DNA of 64,000 nt, from NCBI GenBank assembly GCA_949292785.1, contig CASFBK010000008.1:1-64000 (forward strand), in the 5' to 3' direction. Source of the stretch: an uncultured Eubacteriales bacterium (GTDB taxonomy: Bacteria; Bacillota; Clostridia; Lachnospirales; Lachnospiraceae). Shown here in pieces: positions 53,397-62,633 of the stretch. Under the pieces are notes generated by a model, which had not been told where the DNA came from, ran no database searches, and saw nothing but the letters and a program-made list of their open reading frames with translations. Made by a program: the position numbers and the translations under genes. Position 1 is the stretch's first letter, and each line of letters opens with the position of its first letter.

Positions 53397-54218
53397 TTAT
53401 CTGGCAAATATCTTTAAATAAATACTAATCAAAAAGCTTCTCAGCCTCCGTGCCATCATGCTTTCCCATATTGCAAAGCCGGATAATTCCAGTTCTTCTT
53501 TATGCTTTTCTAACAGCATTCGATGTTCTGCAATATAAGCCTTTTCCTTTCCTCCACCCATAACCTGTCCGGTATTGGAATCATTTCTGACACGAAATCC
53601 ATTCAAGGGTTCATGAATAACGAAAATATCTCCCTGGCAGGCAAGACGCATATAAAAATCATAATCTAAAATATATACAAAATCGGTATCAAAACCGCCC
53701 ACTTTATCCAAAGCAGACTTTCGTATCATATTTGCTAAGGGAGCCCCAAAATAATTCTGGGAACGTAAACCGCTTCTTGCAACCTTTTTTCCGTCCACTA
53801 GCCCTGACTTACGAAATCTTTTATAGGTTCCATGCTGTTTTCCCTGCATGTCCACCAGCTTAGAATCACTTTCCGCCAAAACTGCCGTAGGATTTTCCAT
53901 CAATGCCCTTGTCTCTTTCTCGATGGCATCTTTTTCAATTAAATCATCTGCGCAAATCAGCTTTACAAATTCTCCTGATACAAGCTCTAGACAACGATTC
54001 CAGTTTCCGGACATCCCCAGATTTTTCTCATTCTTATATACTTTTACACGCTTATCCTGTATATTTGATACGATTTCATAGGTATTATCCGTAGAATTAT
54101 CATCCACCACAACTAATTCTATATTTTGATAGGTCTGATTCAAAATAGAATCTATTGTCTCTTTAATGTATGATGCATTATTGTATGCAGGAATACATAC
54201 ACTTACTAATGGTTCCAT
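53397..54218 (-). CDS. Family 2 glycosyltransferase
   Basis: 273 residues, soluble GT2 with VSVCIPAYNNASYIKETIDSI, VVVDDNSTDNTYE and CADDLIEKDAI. The fold half after 160 has GGFDTDFVYILDYDFYMRL. It is last in the cdaA operon, eleven bases after rfbD, so it may use dTDP-rhamnose; it could supply a rhamnosyl step for the adjacent locus. Good AGGAG site. Confidence 0.88.
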   Translation of the reverse strand: MEPLVSVCIPAYNNASYIKETIDSILNQTYQNIELVVVDDNSTDNTYEIVSNIQDKRVKVYKNEKNLGMSGNWNRCLELVSGEFVKLICADDLIEKDAIEKETRALMENPTAVLAESDSKLVDMQGKQHGTYKRFRKSGLVDGKKVARSGLRSQNYFGAPLANMIRKSALDKVGGFDTDFVYILDYDFYMRLACQGDIFVIHEPLNGFRVRNDSNTGQVMGGGKEKAYIAEHRMLLEKHKEELELSGFAIWESMMARRLRSFLISIYLKIFAR

Positions 54219-54228
54219 TCCACTTCTC

Positions 54229-55098
54229 CTATATTTCTTTTAAATATACATCTAATGCATCGTGCCAGTCAGCCATTTTGTAATCACTGGTCAGACGCAG
54301 CATATAATTATCGAGAATCGAATAAGCTGGTCTATCTGCAGAAGCCGGATTCATCTCTTTGTACTGTGCGCTGGTCACATGGTTTACTTTTGTAGTCTTA
54401 CCGGTTTTACGGAAAATCTCTTCCGTAAAATCAGCCCAATTTGTGTCTCCTTCACAGGTTGCATGAAACAGACCATAGTTCTCCGTTCCTTCCAGATAAT
54501 GAATCACTTTTGCAAGCTCCACTGCACTGGTCGGGGAGCCCAGCTGGTCACATACCACATTTACCTCGTCGTGGCTTTCTGAGAGCTTAAGCATTGTCTT
54601 TACAAAGTTCTTACCATCGCCATAAAGCCATGCTGTTCTTAAAATAAAATGTTTTGGTGCAAATTCTTTTACAAATTTCTCACCCTCTAATTTTGTCTTT
54701 CCGTACGCACTTACCGGATTAGGCGCGTCAAATTCTGTGTATGGTCTTATCCCATTACCTTCAAACACATAATCGGTAGAAACATGTATTATTTTCGCAT
54801 CCACTTCTCTGGCTGCAATACTTAAATTTCTTGGTCCCAATGCATTGATTTTGTAAGCAAGCTCCCACTGTTCCTCACATTTGTCGACATTGGTATGTGC
54901 TGCACAGTTAATGATTACATCCGGCTTTGCCTCTCTTGCTAATTTCAGTACGGCATCTACATCTGTAATATCCAGAGACACAACATCCTCTCCGGCTACT
55001 ACATCTGTGTTAATAAATTCGACTGCCTCACTAGCATATTCCTTACGAATTGCTCTTCCCAGCTGACCATTACATCCGGTTACTAATATCTTCTTCAT
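54229..55098 (-). CDS. rfbD: dTDP-4-dehydrorhamnose reductase
   Basis: 289 residues. RmlD motifs: VTGCNGQLGRAIRKEY, CAAHTNVDKCEEQ, VSTDYVFEG, Tyr-x-x-x-Lys in AYGKTKLEGEKF and RTAWLYGDGKNFV. It completes dTDP-L-rhamnose. It is separated from rfbA, rfbB and rfbC by several kilobases and sits three bases after the HPr gene in the cdaA-glmM operon. AGGAG precedes the start. Confidence 0.96.
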   Translation of the reverse strand: MKKILVTGCNGQLGRAIRKEYASEAVEFINTDVVAGEDVVSLDITDVDAVLKLAREAKPDVIINCAAHTNVDKCEEQWELAYKINALGPRNLSIAAREVDAKIIHVSTDYVFEGNGIRPYTEFDAPNPVSAYGKTKLEGEKFVKEFAPKHFILRTAWLYGDGKNFVKTMLKLSESHDEVNVVCDQLGSPTSAVELAKVIHYLEGTENYGLFHATCEGDTNWADFTEEIFRKTGKTTKVNHVTSAQYKEMNPASADRPAYSILDNYMLRLTSDYKMADWHDALDVYLKEI

Positions 55099-55101
55099 TT
55101 C

Positions 55102-55365
55102 CTACTCTCCTAATCCACTTTCTACTGCTCCTACTACAGCCTTCAATGCTTCTTTTTCATCTTCTCCCTCGCATATAAACTCCACGGTATCGCCGGATTT
55201 TATACATGCGCCCAGTACGCTCAGGACACTTTTCGCATTAGCAGTACCACCCTTGAATGTAAAGGTAATTGATGATTGATATTTTACAGCTTCCTTACAT
55301 AATTCTCCCGCCGGTCTTAAATGAAGCCCTGTAGGATTCTTAATAACTACTTTTTGGCTTACCAT
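55102..55365 (-). CDS. ptsH: HPr-family phosphocarrier protein
   Basis: 87 residues from MVSQKVVI with GGAGG eight bases upstream; a longer in-frame start includes that site and was not used. The active histidine is His15 in NPTGLHLRPA and the regulatory serine is Ser46 in NAKSVLSVLGA, both at canonical numbers. HPr passes phosphate from enzyme I to PTS permeases and, phosphorylated on Ser46, acts with CcpA. Enzyme I is not adjacent; the gene lies between glmM and rfbD instead. Confidence 0.93.
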   Translation of the reverse strand: MVSQKVVIKNPTGLHLRPAGELCKEAVKYQSSITFTFKGGTANAKSVLSVLGACIKSGDTVEFICEGEDEKEALKAVVGAVESGLGE

Positions 55366-55397
55366 ATATTTTCCTCCAATATAAATCATACTCTATC

Positions 55398-56747
55398 CTA
55401 GAGCATAGTTCTCATAATCAATTCTGCCAGATTCTCCGCCTCCTGCTGAATGACGGACTGTTCTTTTCCTTCTATCATAACACGTACCAAAGGCTCTGTA
55501 CCAGAGGGACGTATCAATACTCTTCCTTCTCCGGCGAAACGCTTTTCCAGTTCTTCTATCTCCTGGGCAATTTCCGGATATTCCATAAAATTCTCTTTTT
55601 TATGATTCGGTACTTTTGCGTTCACCAATGCCTGCGGCAGCACTTCCATTACCTCTGAGAGCTTGGAAAGTTTCTTTCCGGTCTTTACCATTACTTCCAA
55701 CAGATGCAATGCGCTGAGCAGACCGTCGCCTGTGGTATTTTCATCCAGAAAAATAATATGACCTGACTGCTCTCCTCCGATATTATAACCGTTCTCTAAC
55801 ATATTTTCCAGTACATAACGGTCTCCTACCTTAGTCTGTTCAATATGGATTCCCTTTTTCTCTCCCATAATAGAGAATCCCAGGTTACTCATAATGGTTC
55901 CTACAATGGTATTTTTCTTCAACACACCATTGTCCTTCATGTAGCATCCGATGATTGCCATTATCTGGTCCCCATCTACTACATTTCCTTTTTCATCTAC
56001 TGCCAAAAGGCGGTCTGCATCACCATCAAATGCAAGACCTATGTCAGCCTTTTCATATACAACTCTCGCCCGCAGTTCATCCATATGAGTAGAACCACAA
56101 TTTGCGTTAATATTCATTCCATCAGGCTCTACATGGATTGCCACCAGATTAGCACCAAGTCCCTGCAACGTTTCTACTGCGGTATAGTGTGAAGCTCCTT
56201 CTGCACAATCTATTACGATTTTCAATCCGCTTAAATCTATCGGAACTGTTTTTTTCATGAAAGACACATATTCTTCTCTGGCATCAAAGCGATAGGAAAC
56301 CCTTCCAATTCCGGACCCTATCGGCATTGCCACATCCTTCATGTCGCTTTTGATCAGCGCCTCTATCTCATCCTCCAAAGCGTCTGACAGCTTGTAGCCC
56401 TCTCCGTTAAAAAACTTAATACCGTTAAATTCCATGGGATTGTGTGATGCTGAGATTACAACCCCAGCGTCCACCTTATGCTTTCTGGTCAGATATGCTA
56501 TGGCAGGAGTTGGGATAACTCCCACATATACTGCATTTGCCCCAACAGAACAAATTCCTGCCATCAGTGCATTTGCCAGCATCCCTCCTGAGATTCTGGT
56601 ATCACAGCCAACAATAATCGTTGGCTGATGTTCCTTTTCCTTTGTAAGAACATACGCGCCTGCCTGCCCAAGCTTCATTGCCAGTTCAATGGTCAATTCC
56701 GTTCCAGCTACACCACGTACCCCATCTGTTCCAAACATTCTTGCCAT
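55398..56747 (-). CDS. glmM: Phosphoglucosamine mutase
   Basis: 449 residues, standard length. N-terminal MFGTDGVRG, phosphoserine Ser101 in [13 protein letters not shown], metal loop [11 protein letters not shown] and C-terminal [12 protein letters not shown] are all intact. It converts glucosamine-6-phosphate to glucosamine-1-phosphate for UDP-GlcNAc and peptidoglycan. In Firmicutes it is encoded with cdaA and cdaR and its protein binds and restrains CdaA; the same order is seen here with a 17-base gap. Confidence 0.97.
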   Translation of the reverse strand: MARMFGTDGVRGVAGTELTIELAMKLGQAGAYVLTKEKEHQPTIIVGCDTRISGGMLANALMAGICSVGANAVYVGVIPTPAIAYLTRKHKVDAGVVISASHNPMEFNGIKFFNGEGYKLSDALEDEIEALIKSDMKDVAMPIGSGIGRVSYRFDAREEYVSFMKKTVPIDLSGLKIVIDCAEGASHYTAVETLQGLGANLVAIHVEPDGMNINANCGSTHMDELRARVVYEKADIGLAFDGDADRLLAVDEKGNVVDGDQIMAIIGCYMKDNGVLKKNTIVGTIMSNLGFSIMGEKKGIHIEQTKVGDRYVLENMLENGYNIGGEQSGHIIFLDENTTGDGLLSALHLLEVMVKTGKKLSKLSEVMEVLPQALVNAKVPNHKKENFMEYPEIAQEIEELEKRFAGEGRVLIRPSGTEPLVRVMIEGKEQSVIQQEAENLAELIMRTML

Positions 56748-56764
56748 ATAAATTACCTCTTCTA

Positions 56765-58153
56765 TTACCTTCCACTTGTGGAATTATTTCTATCACTGCT
56801 ATCCTCACCGTCGGAATTATTCCCTCCGGTTCCATTTGCGGTACTGCCGCTGCTGTTTCCATTGCCGGTAGTTCCTTCCTCTGGGGTTTCTTCTGCATCC
56901 AAATCTTTTATTACAATTTGCACACTAACGCTTCCTACCACTTCATACTTTTCATCATTAATCGTAATTTCCAGCTGAACCGTATGCGTTCCCGGCTCTA
57001 AATCTGTAACATCTATGGTCGCCTGAATACTACTTACATCAAAACCATCAATCTCATCCTGAGACGCTCTTATATTAACAGGAACTGCTGTGACATTGTA
57101 AGTAAGCTCATAATTATCCGGCAGCCCATCAATATTTATATTCTCAGTAGACAAATTAACTATCTTAGATGCTTTTTGTACAATCAATGCCTTGATAGCA
57201 ATCTGATTCCCCTCGTCATCTACCAGTGAAACTCCTTCCGGTAAATATTCATTTATATCTATTGTATTCTCCACATTACCAGTTGCTCCGGTAATATCTA
57301 TCACTTCTCCCGGAATCCTTATCACATTCATGGTATTTAAAATCTGCGCCTCACCCTTTACCGTTATGGTCTGTGGTGCATATTCCAATCCGGTATATTC
57401 GTATCCGTCTGCAGGCTCTCCGGTCACATCACACTGTATCGTCAGACTCTTGGTTCCAAGAATATTCGCTTTGATATTTACCGTCGCCTGATTTGTCTCA
57501 AGTAAATCAGAGGTAATTACGTTTCCTTCTTCGTCATAGAGTACAGGCACCACATTATCCGTCACATCACTGGATATTCCATTTACATTAATGGTGGCTG
57601 TTACTTTACTGATTTTAGACACAATCGATTCCGGTCCGGAAACTGCAAGAAGATTCGGCGTTACCTCCACATTTCCAATGGCACAGCCATCCGCCGGCGT
57701 TCCTGTCGTAACCGGAGATATTACAAAGTTCTTCTCAGCCAGTTCCTCTAATGTTATCTGCATGTTTACTGTCTTCTGATGTACGGTAATATATTTTTCA
57801 TATTTCTTTGGTGTCACTTCAATGCGAACCAGCTTTGTTTCATCTTCTTCTGTCAAATCTACCTGACTTAAATCTGCAGTTACCGTAAAGTCATCCGCGT
57901 TCATCTCTTCCACATAACTTCTCGGTCCACTAATGGAAAATACCGCAATATCGGTATCTCCTATCACATCAGGTACCTTTCCCATCTGTTCAATGACTTC
58001 TTTATTCTGTATATTTACCGGTACGGAAAAGGTCTTTGTTGCCTCCGGGTCGGCTATATTCACCACCACCAGCCATAAAACAACGGAAAACAGGAGGGAT
58101 AAGAGCTTCAAGCCCATATTATTGGTCAGACGTTTCATTAGTTTCTTGAACAT
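56765..58153 (-). CDS. cdaR: YbbR-domain regulator of diadenylate cyclase
   Basis: 462 residues: short cytoplasmic start, one membrane helix (about 14-34, [16 protein letters not shown]), then four YbbR-type beta domains facing outside (repeated GxPADGY/CxxG-type turns such as [11 protein letters not shown] and [12 protein letters not shown]) and a Gly/Ser/Asn low-complexity tail from about 425. CdaR modulates CdaA. The ATG lies 35 bases inside the cdaA end and is chosen because AAAGGAGGA precedes it at seven bases. The Asn/Ser/Gly tail is an unusual extension. Confidence 0.93.
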   Translation of the reverse strand: MFKKLMKRLTNNMGLKLLSLLFSVVLWLVVVNIADPEATKTFSVPVNIQNKEVIEQMGKVPDVIGDTDIAVFSISGPRSYVEEMNADDFTVTADLSQVDLTEEDETKLVRIEVTPKKYEKYITVHQKTVNMQITLEELAEKNFVISPVTTGTPADGCAIGNVEVTPNLLAVSGPESIVSKISKVTATINVNGISSDVTDNVVPVLYDEEGNVITSDLLETNQATVNIKANILGTKSLTIQCDVTGEPADGYEYTGLEYAPQTITVKGEAQILNTMNVIRIPGEVIDITGATGNVENTIDINEYLPEGVSLVDDEGNQIAIKALIVQKASKIVNLSTENINIDGLPDNYELTYNVTAVPVNIRASQDEIDGFDVSSIQATIDVTDLEPGTHTVQLEITINDEKYEVVGSVSVQIVIKDLDAEETPEEGTTGNGNSSGSTANGTGGNNSDGEDSSDRNNSTSGR

Positions 58154-59024
58154 TCTTCATCCTCCTTTTCCATATTCTAAAGCGAGCTACATCCATGGAG
58201 CCTTTTCGGATAAAGTTCAGTTTTCCTCTTAAATATTCTGCATCTACATTGCGGTACAATTCTCCGCCGATGGCGATGGAAACATTTCCTGTTTCTTCGG
58301 AAACTACGATGGTCAATGCATCACTGACTTCACTGATTCCTACTGCGGCACGATGCCTTGTTCCCAGTTCCTTGCTCAGACCCATATTGTCAGAAAGCGG
58401 AAGATAGCAAGTTGCAGAAACAATTCTTTCTCCACGTACAATAATAGCACCATCATGCAATGGTGTATTATGTTCAAATATATTGATTAGTAACTGACTG
58501 GATACAACAGAATCCAGACGTATTCCGGTTCTTTCATATTCTCCCAGCATGATATTCTGTTCAATTACAATCAAAGCTCCAGTCTTCACCTTTGCCATCT
58601 CATAGCATGCCTTTACAATCTCATTGACAGTACGTTCACTGAAACGCTCCTGATTCTTCTGGGAGTCAAAAGAAAACAGTGAGGTAAGAAAGTTTTTCTG
58701 TCCGAGCTGTTCCAACGCCCTGCGCAATTCCGGCTGAAACACAATCACAACAGCAATTACAGCTACATTAATTACCTTGCTGACAATCCAGAGAATCGTA
58801 TTCATCTGGAACATGGCTGCCACCACAATAAATGCCACTACTACGATAATACCTTTCAGCAGATTCCATGCCCGGGTCTTTTTAAACCACACCAGAATAT
58901 TATATATCAGGAATGAAATAATAATAATTTCTACAACATCGATTTTTCCAATCTGCGGGCTATTAATCCAAAACAGATACTTTGAAGCAAATGTATTCAA
59001 TATTGCAAATAAATCGTCTATCAT
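58119..59024 (-). CDS. cdaA: Membrane diadenylate cyclase (c-di-AMP synthase)
   Basis: 301 residues from MIDDLF; an ATG three codons earlier abuts the AAAGGGG site, whereas this one is nine bases away. Three N-terminal helices and a coiled linker precede the DAC domain, with Asp-Gly-Ala at 191-193 (LHDGAIIV) and Arg-His-Arg at 223-225 (GTRHRAAVG). It makes c-di-AMP from two ATP, controlling potassium and osmolyte transport and wall balance. The next genes encode its known regulators CdaR and GlmM. Confidence 0.96.
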   Translation of the reverse strand: MIDDLFAILNTFASKYLFWINSPQIGKIDVVEIIIISFLIYNILVWFKKTRAWNLLKGIIVVVAFIVVAAMFQMNTILWIVSKVINVAVIAVVIVFQPELRRALEQLGQKNFLTSLFSFDSQKNQERFSERTVNEIVKACYEMAKVKTGALIVIEQNIMLGEYERTGIRLDSVVSSQLLINIFEHNTPLHDGAIIVRGERIVSATCYLPLSDNMGLSKELGTRHRAAVGISEVSDALTIVVSEETGNVSIAIGGELYRNVDAEYLRGKLNFIRKGSMDVARFRIWKRRMKNVQETNETSDQ

Positions 59025-59070
59025 TCTTTTCATCCCCTTTCTCTGAACTTTTTATGATATAAACACTTTT

Positions 59071-60060
59071 TTAATCTAACAAATCCTGATCTATATCCAA
59101 TTCTTCTGCCAATTCCCTGCGGCTGAATCTATCTTTCTTCGGTGTAATCTGTTTTACTTTTTTATTCTTTTCTGTCATATATACCTTTGGCACAGCCTTT
59201 ACATAATAGTAATATTCATCATCCTCAAACTGTACATGCTCTACTCTGGAATAATCCAAATTATACAAGAAGAACTCAAATATCAGCGAAACAATCACGG
59301 ATAAAACGATTCCTCCAATAATCCATGGAATCTCTTTTCCGTTACCAAGCAATATATATCCAATGACTAATATCACCAGTTCTATGAAATTGCCCACAAT
59401 CCCTGCAATTCTCCATGCATGATTAATATTCATACGTCGTATCACGTATACCGTCATTGCCGTGATACACACCGCTGCAATTACAACAAACATCTCATAA
59501 TTCTTAATCAGCAGTTCTAATGCCATTGTAACCTGTGAAATCTTCTCATTGTCATCTACCGCAGCAAAGTTTGCAATGTTTTCCTGAACCCCTTTCACAT
59601 AATAAAAGGTGATGATTCCGCACACCATAGACAAGTAAGCGGAGGGTTCTCGCACCAGGCCCATAGAAACCGGTATCGCCTGTGGAAGTTTGAAGTGACA
59701 CATAATCGGTGTTATTATGGTACTGTATCCATTCTTTGGAGCGAATTTATAATACATAAAAAACATTAAAAGAAATAATCCGACTGCCACCAGACACACT
59801 TCTATCGACAATGACCATAAGTGCAGTAAAATCAATAATGCTCCCATTACTACACTTCCGTTAATCGGTAAAAACGCACACAAAAGTGCAAGCAATAATA
59901 CAACCGCAGGATTATCCAGTTTTTCCATATAGCCCATGTTGCTGTTAATCAGCCAAAATGCAACAAGCGCCAATATAAACTTTCCCCCGGTCACTACATA
60001 TATTTCGTATTTTCCATAAAAATCTCTCAATTTTTCACGTAACTCTAAAATATTTGTCAT
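59071..60060 (-). CDS. Conserved-looking polytopic membrane protein of unknown function
   Basis: 329 residues from MTNILELR; this ATG forms an ATGA junction with the previous stop and has GGAGG seven bases before it. About eight hydrophobic segments, then a cytoplasmic tail of about 60 residues with acidic EDDEYYYYVKAVPKVYMTEK and a basic KKVKQITPKKDRFSRREL stretch. No enzyme motif. It heads the cdaA operon together with the next small membrane protein and may be linked to the osmotic role of c-di-AMP (inference). Confidence 0.72.
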   Translation of the reverse strand: MTNILELREKLRDFYGKYEIYVVTGGKFILALVAFWLINSNMGYMEKLDNPAVVLLLALLCAFLPINGSVVMGALLILLHLWSLSIEVCLVAVGLFLLMFFMYYKFAPKNGYSTIITPIMCHFKLPQAIPVSMGLVREPSAYLSMVCGIITFYYVKGVQENIANFAAVDDNEKISQVTMALELLIKNYEMFVVIAAVCITAMTVYVIRRMNINHAWRIAGIVGNFIELVILVIGYILLGNGKEIPWIIGGIVLSVIVSLIFEFFLYNLDYSRVEHVQFEDDEYYYYVKAVPKVYMTEKNKKVKQITPKKDRFSRRELAEELDIDQDLLD

Positions 60061-60476
60061 TCCCATTCCTCCGCCGGCTGTAATTTTTCTTCCTTCTCCT
60101 GAAGCTTAATTACTCGTTTGATATCCGCATGATACTTCTTCATTCCTGCTGTCGCTTTGGTGTACTTTCGGTTGTATACAATGACTGCAATCACCTGATA
60201 TACCACAACAAAAATAACGTACTTAATCAATATGGATATTCCAAATTGAATTAAGTCCATTTCTGCCAGCTGTTCCATTATTTTTTCCATACTGTACATA
60301 CCCCAGAACAAAAATAAAATACCAAAGGATATGGTAGATGATATCAGAGTTCTTATCATCTGATAGCTCACATAATCCTTCCGGTAATACTGCTTCACTG
60401 GCATATCTTCTTTTCCTTCGCCAGCTTCATATGATGCCATTCTGGTCATAATACAAATACGTTCTTCATTTAACAT
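60057..60476 (-). CDS. Small membrane protein, first gene of the cdaA operon
   Basis: 139 residues from MLNEERICIM, chosen because GGTGAG is five bases upstream and the predicted transcript starts close to the longer alternative. Two hydrophobic helices (about 42-62 and 78-98) with a basic cytoplasmic tail rich in Lys and Glu. No family recognised. It is translationally coupled to the following polytopic protein by an ATGA overlap, so the two probably form a complex. Confidence 0.7.
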   Translation of the reverse strand: MLNEERICIMTRMASYEAGEGKEDMPVKQYYRKDYVSYQMIRTLISSTISFGILFLFWGMYSMEKIMEQLAEMDLIQFGISILIKYVIFVVVYQVIAVIVYNRKYTKATAGMKKYHADIKRVIKLQEKEEKLQPAEEWE

Positions 60477-60514
60477 CGGTCTCACCGTCCATCTTTTTGA
60501 AGTCACTCTTTTTT

Positions 60515-60543
60515 ATTATAGCACACATTACTTCAATAGGAAA
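60515..60543 (-). promoter_or_regulatory. Extended -10 promoter of the cdaA-glmM-rfbD operon
   Basis: A consensus TATAAT with an upstream TG (TGCTATAAT) and a poor -35 (TTTCCT) at 17 bases on the minus strand. Start would be near 60508, about 30 bases before the chosen ATG. Confidence 0.6.
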
Positions 60544-60546
60544 GAT

Positions 60547-60579
60547 AAAAAAACTGCCGCGAGTTACTACGGCAGTTTT
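60547..60579 (-). terminator. Intrinsic terminator after the yvyF-like gene
   Basis: A 10-bp perfect stem (AAAACTGCCG / CGGCAGTTTT) with a ten-base loop and following T-run on the minus strand, directly past the stop codon at 60582. It overlaps the upstream edge of the next promoter. Confidence 0.9.
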
Positions 60580-60581
60580 CC

Positions 60582-60986
60582 TTAGTTATCAAGAAATCTC
60601 ATTCTCTCTCGTTCACGCGTCTGCTTCTGCGGTTCTTTTCTCACCGGCCGATTAATCGCACCACTTAACTCATTCTTCAAAGTTGCTCTGCATCTATCAC
60701 AAAATCTTCCGGTGAGTATTGGTGCTCCACAATTCTCACAGTCCAATGTAATTTGTGATTCCTCTGTAAATGTCAGCCGCTCTTCTCTTACCCATTGCCT
60801 TATCTGCTTTACGCTCACGTCATTATCTTCCGCAATCTGATTCAACTGCGCCTTTGGATTCTCACGTAGATAATCCTTTACCTGCTGAAACTTATTTTCC
60901 AAATCAGCTGTACACGCCGGACATAATGGCGGTCCCTGCAAATAGTTGAAAAGTCTTCCGCACCCTTTACAATTCTTTACTTCCAT
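60582..60986 (-). CDS. YvyF-like zinc-ribbon protein (flagellar-operon protein family)
   Basis: 134 residues. Two CxxC pairs at the N-terminus (CKGCGRLF, CPACT) and two more near 83-98 (CENCGAP, CDRCR) frame a helix-turn-helix-like part (LNQIAEDNDVSVKQIRQWVREER). This matches the small family found beside comF in Bacillus (YvyF) and called a flagellar operon protein, though no flagellar gene is seen here. Eleven bases separate it from comF. Role unknown; a nucleic-acid-binding regulator is plausible. Confidence 0.82.
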   Translation of the reverse strand: MEVKNCKGCGRLFNYLQGPPLCPACTADLENKFQQVKDYLRENPKAQLNQIAEDNDVSVKQIRQWVREERLTFTEESQITLDCENCGAPILTGRFCDRCRATLKNELSGAINRPVRKEPQKQTRERERMRFLDN

Positions 60987-60997
60987 ATCTCTTCCTC

Positions 60998-61726
60998 CTA
61001 GTATCCTCTCCCGATACAGACGCTGACATAATATACCTGTTCTATACCGGCCCTTTTTAATTCTAATGCAGCCTCATTTATGGTACTGCCTGTGGTATAT
61101 ATATCATCCACCAATAAGATATGACTTAATTGTACCTTATTTTCCTGCGTTTTAAAAGCCTTTTTCAAATTATTTTTGCGCTCTGTCTCATCCAAATTCT
61201 TCTGGGCTTTTGTTTTTTTTATTCTTTTTAATAATTTCGGATACACCGGAAGTCCTGTCTGCTTTCCAATCTCTGCTGCCAGTAACTGTGCCTGATTATA
61301 TCCACGCCGCCGCTTTTTGGTCCAATGAAGCGGAATCGGAACGATTGCCTCTATCTTGTTCCTTTTCATCCAATCTCCATATACCCGCACAATTTCACTG
61401 CCATAATAGCGGGCATACTCCTGCCGATTCTGATATTTAAACCGATACATGGATTCTTTTACCTGGTCCTTATATATCCACAATGCCTTGCCCTGCGCAA
61501 AACCTCCCGGATGCTTTCTGCAATCATAGCAGTATTCTGCCCATTCATTTTCTATGGGCTTTCCGCATTTCTTACACACAGGCTCTTTTACATACTCCGG
61601 AATCTCTCTGCAGGCGGCACAGCATAATTCTGTTCTCATAAAGACCGAAGAGAACATCGCTTTATCGCAAATTGGACATCTGCGTGGAAATAATAAATGT
61701 ATAATATTTTCTTTTTGAAACTTCAT
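60998..61726 (-). CDS. comF: ComF-family phosphoribosyltransferase-like competence protein
   Basis: 242 residues. N-terminal zinc cysteines (CPICD, CCAAC, CKKCG, CYDC) are followed by a type I PRTase domain with PIPLHWTKKRRRGYNQAQLLA and the PRPP loop LLVDDIYTTGSTINEAA. ComFC proteins support late steps of DNA uptake and recombination. The start lacks a clear ribosome site. With the yvyF-like gene it forms a short two-gene unit. Confidence 0.92.
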   Translation of the reverse strand: MKFQKENIIHLLFPRRCPICDKAMFSSVFMRTELCCAACREIPEYVKEPVCKKCGKPIENEWAEYCYDCRKHPGGFAQGKALWIYKDQVKESMYRFKYQNRQEYARYYGSEIVRVYGDWMKRNKIEAIVPIPLHWTKKRRRGYNQAQLLAAEIGKQTGLPVYPKLLKRIKKTKAQKNLDETERKNNLKKAFKTQENKVQLSHILLVDDIYTTGSTINEAALELKRAGIEQVYYVSVCIGRGY

Positions 61727-61754
61727 ATTTTATAAAGTTCTCTCAAACAGTTCT

Positions 61755-61783
61755 ATACTAGCACATTTCCTCCGGGTATTCTA
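61755..61783 (-). promoter_or_regulatory. Possible extended -10 promoter for comF
   Basis: TGCTAGTAT on the minus strand with a weak -35-like TAGAAT 17 bases upstream, in the 112-base gap. The start would fall about 20 bases before the comF ATG. I see no convincing terminator for the ABC ATPase gene in the same gap. Confidence 0.35.
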
Positions 61784-61838
61784 TAAAATTTTTCTTAAAT
61801 ATTCTTTAAATAGTTCAAATTCGCCCCCGGATAGCCTT

Positions 61839-62633
61839 TTATGACAATATCATTCTGTCATTGGCGAACTCTCCGCCGCTTACTTCTTCAAACTTCGCCA
61901 GCAAATCTGCCACCTTGAGATTTTTCTTTTCTTCTCCTGACACATCATAAATAACTTTTCCTTCATGCATCATAATCAGACGATTACCAAGACGGATGGC
62001 ATCTTTCATATTGTGCGTAATCATCAGGGTAGTAAGATGGTCTCTTGCCACAATTTCTTCCGTAAGGTCTAGTACCTTTTTTGCTGTTTTCGGGTCCAAT
62101 GCTGCCGTATGTTCATCTAAAAGCAGCAGCTTTGGCTTCTTTAACGATGCCATAAGAAGGGTCAATGCCTGTCTTTGTCCGCCAGACAGCAAGCCTACCT
62201 TGGCTGTCATTCGTTCTTCCAGTCCCAAATCCAACATTTTCAACTGCTCTTTATAGTTTTCTTTTTCCTTATTGGTAATGCCCCAGCCGAGAAAACGTTT
62301 TTTTCCGCGACGCGCAGCAATGGCAAGATTTTCTTCGATGTTCATATCCCCAGCTGTTCCTGTCATAGGGTCCTGAAATACCCTTCCTAAATATTTCGCC
62401 CGCTTATGCTCCGGCAAATCTGTTACTTCTACATCATCAATCCATATCTTTCCGGCATCTACTGGATAAACACCGGCTATCATATTAAGAATGGTGGACT
62501 TTCCAGCGCCATTTCCACCAATAACAGTTACGAAATCTCCCTCATTTAAGGTAAGTTCCACCCCTGTTAATGCCTTTTTTTCATTAATTGTTCCGGGATT
62601 AAAGGTCTTAAATACCTTTTCGATTTTAAGCAT
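61839..62633 (-). CDS. ABC importer ATP-binding protein (TrpZ-like)
   Basis: 264 residues. Walker A GGNGAGKS at 39-46, Q-loop VFQDPMTGT, signature LLSGGQRQALT, Walker B LLLLDEHTAAL and switch ITHNM. The QDPMTGTAGDMNIEENLAIA stretch is typical of ATPases that accompany ABC_sub_bind (pfam04392) binding proteins, such as streptococcal TrpXYZ and the C. difficile tyrosine system. It powers the importer encoded upstream and overlaps the permease gene by eight bases. Confidence 0.9.
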   Translation of the reverse strand: MLKIEKVFKTFNPGTINEKKALTGVELTLNEGDFVTVIGGNGAGKSTILNMIAGVYPVDAGKIWIDDVEVTDLPEHKRAKYLGRVFQDPMTGTAGDMNIEENLAIAARRGKKRFLGWGITNKEKENYKEQLKMLDLGLEERMTAKVGLLSGGQRQALTLLMASLKKPKLLLLDEHTAALDPKTAKKVLDLTEEIVARDHLTTLMITHNMKDAIRLGNRLIMMHEGKVIYDVSGEEKKNLKVADLLAKFEEVSGGEFANDRMILS

